Part shown: positions 7,903 to 12,978 of the stretch, one piece after another
Layout: every line of letters begins with the position of its first letter
How positions within the stretch are numbered: the first letter of the stretch is position 1
Made by a program: the position numbers and the translations under genes
Notes under the pieces: generated by a model
Told to the model about the DNA's origin: nothing
What the model saw: the letters and a program-made list of their open reading frames with translations, nothing else
Databases searched by the model: none
Source: Auxenochlorella pyrenoidosa
Taxonomy: Eukaryota > Chlorophyta > Trebouxiophyceae > Chlorellales > Chlorellaceae
Assembly (NCBI GenBank): GCA_001430745.1
Contig: KQ481947.1
Coordinates: 277,008-289,985, forward strand
Reading direction: 5' to 3'
Length of the DNA stretch: 12,978 nt

Positions 7903-9250
7903 TCACACACCCGTGACCTGGCCCAGCAGCCGCCGCAGGCGCTGCAGCTTGTGCTGCACCTGCCGCAGCTGCTGCTCCGCCTCGCCCGCGGTGCGCTCCA
8001 GCCGGCCGTTGAGCTCCCGAGCCAGGAGCTCGAGGCGCGGCAGGAGCAGCGCCAGGCCACCCGGGCCGCAGCAGCGCCTGCACGCGCGCCTGCAGCGCCC
8101 TGAGCTTTTCGAGGTCCTTGCTGCGCTGCGGCACGTCGCAGCAGCAGTACATGACTGCTGCGATGGCCACAAAGCCCAGGACTGCAAACGGCACTGCCAG
8201 GGGCTGGTCAAGGCGGCCCATGGAGGCCAGCGCCAGGCCGTGCACAGCAGCCAGCGAGCCTGCTGCAAGGACGGAGACCATGGCCTCTGTGTACGGAGGC
8301 AGGCCCAGGTTGATCAGCACATGTGCAGGCACGCCCAGCAGCAGCGTGAAGGGCAGGAGCCCCCAGCACTGCCAGCTGCGCCCGTCCTGCAGGCAGAGGG
8401 TTGCAACCGCAGGTGAAGGCATGCGGTCCACGCACCAGGGTGGTTGTCGACACGTCTTTGGCAATAGGCAGGACAGGTATGGCAGGATAGGACAGGCAGC
8501 GGCAAGCTGGGGCACCCGCCGCATTTGGGGTGCCACCCAGTGCGCACCCAGGGCGCAGGGTGCAGCTTGTCGGCGATGTAGCCCTGGAAGTGCGCCACGT
8601 CCGCCAGCAGCAGCGCGCCAGAGACAGCCACACGCGCCTCGTCCACTGCATGAGGCAGCAGCAGCAGACTTGCAGCTCAGAGGACCAGGCCTGAAGTCCC
8701 CTCGTGTTGTCGCAAGCGCCCCACAGGCAGCAACCCTCGGCTGCCTCTGAGGTGTGCCGCGGCTGCAGCCAGCAGTGTGGAGCGGAGTGAGGCAAGGAGG
8801 CAGCACCCAACAACGGCATGGGGCCATGTTGCTAGCTCACCTCCCAGGCCTGCAAAGACCTCTCCGTCCAGCGTAAGCCCAGCTGGCATCGTCACGCCTG
8901 CGCCAAGCCATGAGCACAGGGGCAGGAGCACGTTAAAGCAGCCTCTTGGTAAGCTTGCGCGCCGCCGCAGGCTGCAGGCATGTGCAGCTTTGTGCTGCCA
9001 ATGGTCTTCTTGCAACACGCGCGATGCTCAGCACAGGGTGAGGCTTACCCGCATTATTGGCGACCGCGGCAACGAACTCGTTGAATCCACTAGCGATGCT
9101 GCTGTCGATGTTGCCCACCCTGACCTCTGCCTGCAGCAGCTGCACCTGTTGGCCCTCCTGCGACTCAAAGTGGTCGATGAGGCTCAGCTCTGCCTCCTTC
9201 TCCTGCAGCCGCGCGAGCAGGCCGCTCTTGAGTTGCGGGATGTTGTTCAT
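7903..9250 (-). CDS. Unrecognised multi-pass membrane protein with terminal coiled coils
   Basis: I do not recognise the family. Exons: 9250-9049, 8897-8841, 8645-8548 and 8386 to the end; introns are GT-AG and phases match. Exon 1 (from an ATG, MNNIPQLKSGLLARLQEKEA) is a charged coil of about 67 residues. Exon 3 holds VDEARVAVSGALLLADVAHF, a possible weak membrane segment. Exon 4 holds three clear hydrophobic segments (PFTLLLGVPAHVLINLGL; MVSVLAAGSLAAVHGLALA; LAVPFAVLGFVAIAAVMY), then CCCDVPQRSKDLEKLRALQ. A Leu-heptad coil (ARELNGRLERTAGEAEQQL, ending GQVTGV and a stop at 7903) follows, but one base out of frame near 8057-8065. With that shift the protein is about 279 aa; without it the frame runs to 7478 through low-complexity Ala/Pro/Gly sequence. 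An acceptor-like ctccag just before the ATG means an upstream exon is possible. Confidence 0.72.
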
Positions 9251-9366
9251 GGCCCTGGAGGAAGGTTGCAACCAAATCGGAGGGAAGCGGTGTGGGCACC
9301 GTTGTGGGCGGCGTTGGCACGCCTCGCCTCTCAGCTTGCTGTAGCGAGCCCGGGGGTCAGGGCAGA

Positions 9367-9385
9367 TGTGAAACTGCCCTTCACA
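9367..9385. promoter_or_regulatory. Conserved dyad upstream of the membrane gene
   Basis: Arms tgtgaa and ttcaca, separated by 7 nt, lie about 120-135 nt upstream of the ATG at 9250. The dyad is kept in the decayed copy at 7185-7201. It could be a protein-binding site or an RNA hairpin in the 5' UTR. Confidence 0.4.
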
Positions 9386-9603
9386 CAGCCAAGCGGCACA
9401 GAAACGAACAGCGAGGGCAGTTTTGATTGCCTTGGTAGGCCCCAACGAGCGCTTCGAGCTATGCCAGCCAGTGCCTCGGCACCGCTGCAGCGCAGTCGTG
9501 CTGGTGACAGCGGGCGGCGAGGGCACGTGCGCGACTCCCAGTCCTGGCCAGAGGGATGGTTGCCTCTATGGACACGTTCCGGCTTTGAGTTGATGCTGTA
9601 GAT

Positions 9604-9611
9604 CTTATAAA
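9604..9611 (-). promoter_or_regulatory. TATA-like element
   Basis: TTTATAAG stands out in GC-rich surroundings, about 355 nt upstream of the minus-strand ATG. The aligned stretch of the left duplicated copy (about 7400-7440) does not preserve it, in line with that copy being inactive. Confidence 0.4.
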
Positions 9612-10006
9612 CGAAGACAGAGGGGGCGAGGGCTGAAAAGGGCAGGGATTGCGAGGGAGACTTGGGGACAGCCTGCTGTGCTGTGCCGGCTGCAAGCGTC
9701 TTTCTGGGTGCTCCTTGATTCCTGTGTCTTCACCAAATATCCGTTGATTTCTGTTGGCAGCAACCCGCCGCGTTCACCAGCTCACCGCGGCCTTGAGACT
9801 GGCAGACTGCACAGCTCAGGACCCCCCACCCCCCTCAGCCGGCAGTTCCAACACGAGCTCCGAGCTTCGGGGCTCCCCTCGAGGCGCCTCCTGCTTCACA
9901 GCACGTGCTGCCCCCTCGCTGCCCCCACACCGCCTGCACTGTTGCCGCCGCCGCTCCCGCCACCGGCACTCGACCCTGCTCACAGGCACAACTGCAATGC
10001 CCTGAC

Positions 10007-10976
10007 ATGGGTCAGCAGCCGAGCAAGAGCAGGGAGGCGGCAAGGCTGGAGGAGCTCCGTGCCACGTGTTGGGAGGTAAACAGGCATTTGGACAAGGTGC
10101 TGATGCTTCTGGCGGCAGAAGAGGCCGCAGGCATCCCGCCTGCAGCAAGCAGCGCCCAGGCACATTGGGACGCCGGGTTTACCTACCTGAAGCTGCTGAT
10201 GGCTGAACAAAATGCCATCCACGCTCGCCTCGGTGAGTTTGGCCAGTTGCAGCCCGAGCTCGGCATGCCGCGCTGCCGTCGTGCGCCGCTGCGCCGCCAG
10301 GGTGCCGCAGAGCGCTTGCAAGGCCTTCCCCCAGCCAGCAATGCTTTGGCTGCACGCCCCCATGTGGAACGTTTCTCGCACTGAGCACAGAGGGGCAATG
10401 CCGACCAGCCTCCTCGAAGGCCCCCCCCCCCCCTCCCCCCTTCCTTCTCCTCCGCAGCATCCAAGCTCAGAGATGGCGCCCCCTTGCCCATGCCCGACCC
10501 AACCCCGCCGCTGCGCCTGCCGCCGCTGCCGCTGCAAGAAGCTGCAGGCAAGCAGGGCCAGCCGGCGGGTCCATGGGTTGCTAGGCAACCTGGCAGCAGG
10601 GCTGCAGCGCTGGCTGGCTGGCCGACTGCTCATGTTGTATCGCTGTCACTCGCGCCAGAGGTGGCGGCAGGGGCTGGCCTTGCTGGCAGGCCCCTGATTC
10701 GACCCTCCTGCTGCCTGCCTTGCAGTCGGGGCTACGCCCTCGCTGCATCCCTGCGGCAAAGAGGAGCCAGGCACCCCAACATGCGGCGCCAGCTGGCAAG
10801 CAGCTCTGCAGGCTGGCAGCAGCGGGGGCAGCACCGGCAAGGTGGGTGCCCCGCCTGGCGGCAGCCAGTGCAGCGAAGCCGCTCCGCTGCTTGCTGCCAG
10901 ACCGGGCCAACAGGCAATAGGGCTGCGGCGGCGGCAGGGCCACGGCCAGCAGGATCAAGTCTGTGCTCCACGCTAG
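10007..10976 (+). CDS. Small unrecognised protein with N-myristoylation-type start
   Basis: The family is not recognised. Proposed exons: 10007-10232, 10458-10547 and 10726-10976, 567 nt in total, giving 188 aa and TAG. The start is the ATG of MGQQPSKSREAARLEEL: Gly2 and Ser6 fit the N-myristoyltransferase pattern, which would place it at a membrane. Residues 9-75 are Ala/Leu/Glu-rich and probably helical (HLDKVLMLLAAEEA; HWDAGFTYLKLLMAEQNAIH). Exon 2 is Pro-rich (PMPDPTPPLRLPPLPLQ). Exon 3 is low-complexity, Gly/Ala/Gln-rich and ends in a basic stretch (IGLRRRQGHGQQDQ). The first junction (GTGAGT to a CAG acceptor) is strong. The second needs a GC donor (CAG|GCAAGC); reading straight through it instead gives an open frame to 11008. 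It is divergent from the membrane gene and convergent with the next. Exon 1 is the best supported part. Confidence 0.6.
10421..10440. repeat. Poly-C tract in an intron
   Basis: A run of 13 C, one T, then six more C forms much of the pyrimidine tract upstream of the acceptor at 10457 in the small gene. Confidence 0.75.
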
Positions 10977-11688
10977 CAGCTCGCAGGCCCCTCACCCACT
11001 CTCTCTGAGCTGGCATGTATTGCCCCACCAGCACGCCATGAGCTGGCCCGATCTGGTCCTGTGCTGGGACAGCAGGGTGACAGCCCCCTTTTGCCGTGCC
11101 CATGTTCACCTGCTGCAGCACCCTGTATTGTCATGATCTCTTGCCCATTCGTTCGAACTCGATTCGTAGTACTGCATGTGATAAGTGTTCATCAATTCAG
11201 TGCCACCATGTTGCTCCATTATTAGCCTTCACCACTACTTGCCGGCATTTTTCGACTCTGCATCTTGCCCTACCTAAACGCCTATGTTTGTTTGCAAGTG
11301 AAAGAAGAGTCCTCTGGAAACTGCAACAGCAGGGCTACCATGCAAGGTGGGGTGCGCTTGATGACTGGTGGCTGTCGCTGCCGTCAAGTCCTGCGAGGCA
11401 AGCCACGCGTCGCCAGCAGCGGCAGCAGCAAAACCAAAGAACAACTTCGCCATCGAGTCTATGCATGCCAGATGTGGGAACAGCGCTGCCACAGTGCTGC
11501 ACCTGCACCAGATGATGCTGAATGACCAGCCAAAAATGAAATGCATCAAGGGATTGATGGCAGGCAAAAGGAATGCTGATTGGTTGATGCGAGCTGTTCT
11601 TTCTGGAACACGAGCTGTGCGCGGTGTAGCGCCAATGCAGTAGCGCCGACCTTCAGTGCCGCGTTCAGCTCGCGCGAGCAGCTGTTCC
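10977..11688. other. Convergent intergenic gap, less GC-rich, no gene seen
   Basis: This lies between the stops of two convergent genes, so it holds both 3' UTRs. From about 11110 to 11350 the sequence is clearly richer in A/T than its neighbours, with mixed codon-like composition and no splice-bounded exon I can support on either strand. No TGTAA signal was seen on either strand. It could contain an old insertion, but no terminal repeats or target duplications were recognised. Confidence 0.5.
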
Positions 11689-12971
11689 TCACTTGCCCCT
11701 CTGCGCCGCTGCTAGACGGCGGCGCTCCGCGGCCTGTGCGACAAACAGGTCCCGCGGCAGCGCTGCTTTCCAGGTGCCGACCCACCAGCCAGCGGCTGGA
11801 CACTGCAATCGGTCGAGGGGGGAGAAAAGGGGCGAGGTGGTAGGCACGAGGTGCTTTCCATCGAAAACATCAAGAACGATGACAAGCCGAGGTGGGGGGT
11901 TGGGGTTTCAAGGGAGTGTGGGGCCCGGAGGCACAATTTCATCCAGCATGCAAGCAGGGTCAGTGCTAGCAACGCCAAAGCGTGCAGGCGCAGGACTCGG
12001 CCGCAGCGACACGCAGCACAGCTGCGCTGCCTGACACAAAAGGCGGCAGCGCTGCCTCCATGACCCCCCTCCCTGCAGCCCAACCAGGCAGGGAGCAGGG
12101 TCCCTTGGCGTGGCCGGCCCACCCACCGTGCTGCCCTTCCACTTGGGGAGCATGAAGCTGAGGTAGGGCCCGTAGTCGCAGCCTGGCAGCTCGACCACCG
12201 GCTTCGCGGCGCTGAAGACGTACCAGAAGGCGGTGCCGCGCCCTGCCAGCATGACAAGGGGGAGGGGGGACGCGGCGGCGGCGTCAGGGCGACGCCAGGC
12301 GCCAGGGGCGGGTGCAAGGGGCGCCAGCTGGTTGGCAGCAGCAGGCCGAGAGCCACAGATGGGGCCAGGGAGCAGCATGGCGCCGCAAGGGCCGCCGCCA
12401 TCAGGGGTGCATCCCACCGGTGTGGGCGCCACGGTCCTTGCGCCCAGACGACTGGAAGGCACGCGTGCCCCTGCCCAGGTTGATGTTGGTAAAAAGGTTA
12501 GCCATGGGGCCTGCAGGCATGGCGGGGGCGCGGGCAGCAGGGTGGAGGCGAGGCCGGAGGATGTCCGGCAGCGCAGGCCCCGGGCCGTGCTGCCGTCGTC
12601 CCATACGTCGCAAGGCTGTGTTGTCGCCACAGCCTTTGGAGCAAGGCAAGGCAGGTGGGCAGAGTGGCCTGTTGCTCACACGTCAACCTGCCACCCCCTG
12701 CCCAACCCCTGATGTAAGCTGCTCCACTCCAAGGCCGATGCCAGCAGGAACGCAGGGCTGGCTGGCGGCCATGCAGCCAGCGCAGCAAGAGCCAGCACAG
12801 CAGTGAGTGTGTGTGAGGGTGGGGGGGGGGTGCGTGCGGGGTGGGGTGGGGGGCTCACCGCCCCTGTGGTTGTCCATGCATATGTCAAGCCCCCGGCCCT
12901 GGCTGAACACCGACAGCAGGGTGCCCTGGGAGGCGGTGAGGTCGTGGTAGAAGCGCTTGCGCACGTCAAAC
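11689..12971 (-). CDS. Secreted beta-helix/pectate-lyase-like protein, C-terminal part (5' partial)
   Basis: Four exons on the minus strand join in phase: 12971-12859, 12510-12418, 12242-12127 and 11802-11689, giving 144 residues and TGA. Introns are GT-AG. Motifs in order: RKRFYHDLTASQGT; SQGRGLDICMDNHRGG; PMANLFTNINLGRGTRAF, then SSGRKDRGAHTG; TAFWYVFSAAKPV; CDYGPYLSFMLPKW; GWWVGTWKAALPRDLFVAQ. From memory this pattern (HDL, DxHR, LFTxIDLGxGTR, SGG, HxG, TFW, then a Trp-rich end with P-x-DLh-AQ) matches the C-terminal end of right-handed beta-helix proteins annotated as hypothetical or pectate-lyase-like in bacteria and algae. No catalytic residues can be assigned here. An acceptor cccgcag sits at the window edge, so the rest of the gene is to the right. 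The substrate is unknown; cell-wall polysaccharide would be a guess. Confidence 0.72.
12819..12856. repeat. G-rich run next to a 5' splice site
   Basis: A plus-strand run of 11 G with flanking gtgtgt and ggtggggtggggggc abuts the minus-strand donor at 12858. On the transcript it reads as C-rich sequence just inside the intron. Confidence 0.6.
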
Positions 12972-12978
12972 CTGCGGG

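Larger units (their letters stand above)
7585..9682. repeat. Right copy of the tandem segmental duplication
   Basis: This is the counterpart of 5851-7500. It contains the complete-looking four-exon gene, its upstream region and a TATA-like element that the left copy lacks. The two copies are directly repeated and separated by about 85 bp. Confidence 0.8.
9251..10006. promoter_or_regulatory. Divergent intergenic promoter region
   Basis: This region separates the start codons of the minus-strand membrane gene and the plus-strand small gene. It contains a TATA-like TTTATAAG (minus strand, 9611-9604) and a dyad at 9367-9385. The TATA-like site could serve either direction. An open frame to 9526 continues exon 1 of the minus gene but has no protein-like features, so I do not call it coding. 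Confidence 0.45.

Noticed and set aside
7478..8827. A 449-codon unspliced open frame on the minus strand
   Set aside because: Only its middle part (8386 to about 8060) is protein-like and is exon 4 of the spliced gene. The rest crosses introns, an out-of-frame coil and the 3' flank including the palindrome.
8898..9018. Earlier start for exon 2 of the membrane gene (FNVLLPLCSWLGAG)
   Set aside because: No acceptor in the required phase was found. The tract instead looks like a branch point (tttaac) plus pyrimidine run leading to the phase-correct acceptor at 8899-8898.
11150..11185. A gttcgaactcg stretch resembling a tRNA T-loop
   Set aside because: No matching acceptor stem, D-arm or anticodon arm can be folded around it on either strand.
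11966..12072. Alternative last exon for the beta-helix-like gene (GVMEAALPPF, stop at 11966)
   Set aside because: It is reachable through a 50-nt intron, but the exon at 11802-11689 gives the family-like Trp-rich ending with P-x-DLFVAQ, has a better pyrimidine tract, and joins in phase with a good GTGGGT donor.
12819..12856. G-rich run as a functional quadruplex
   Set aside because: A mononucleotide-type run beside simple GT repeats is most simply low-complexity intron sequence, and nothing else supports a function.

Overview
The window looks like nuclear DNA of a GC-rich, intron-dense green alga (Chlorophyta; trebouxiophyte or chlorophyte). The support is short exons split by introns of roughly 130-480 bp, coding sequence rich in Ala, Gln and Gly with GCN and CAG codons, CAG-rich low-complexity stretches, and a TGTAA-type candidate poly(A) signal. 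No bacterial-style operons, tRNA, rRNA or CRISPR were seen. Gene models were built by hand from splice signals, reading-phase continuity and family motifs. Nearly every long unspliced open frame here is a shadow produced by GC richness.

Region by region. (1) Positions 1-5522, plus strand: the 3' two thirds of a CASP gene (Golgi coiled-coil protein, the CUX1/CDP alternatively spliced product family). At least 15 exons join in phase to 634 codons and a stop. It ends in the diagnostic CASP C-terminal block with a tail-anchor membrane segment carrying the family's Tyr and His. Three of its 14 introns appear to start with GC rather than GT. (2) Positions 5523-5850: CASP 3' flank, no gene seen. (3) Positions 5851-9682: a diverged tandem segmental duplication. 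The right copy (7585-9682) holds a minus-strand, four-exon gene for an unrecognised membrane protein with an N-terminal coiled coil, about three membrane segments and a C-terminal coiled coil. The left copy (5851-7500) is a decayed pseudogene of the same gene, with missing exons, a frameshift, a premature stop and an inverted extra copy of its last membrane exon. A 40-bp perfect palindrome lies in the 3' flank of the intact copy. (4) Positions 9251-10006: a divergent promoter region. (5) Positions 10007-10976, plus strand: a small three-exon gene whose product begins with an N-myristoylation-type motif. (6) Positions 10977-11688: a less GC-rich intergenic gap. (7) Positions 11689-12971, minus strand: the last four exons of a gene related by motif pattern to secreted beta-helix/pectate-lyase-like proteins of unknown role. 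Its 5' end lies beyond the window.

The genes alternate convergent and divergent (CASP > < membrane gene, membrane gene < > small gene, small gene > < beta-helix gene). Nothing indicates that they form one pathway. The most unusual content is the gene/pseudogene duplication with its inverted exon copy and palindrome, and the enrichment of GC-AG introns. I did not find convincing evidence of a new multi-gene system.
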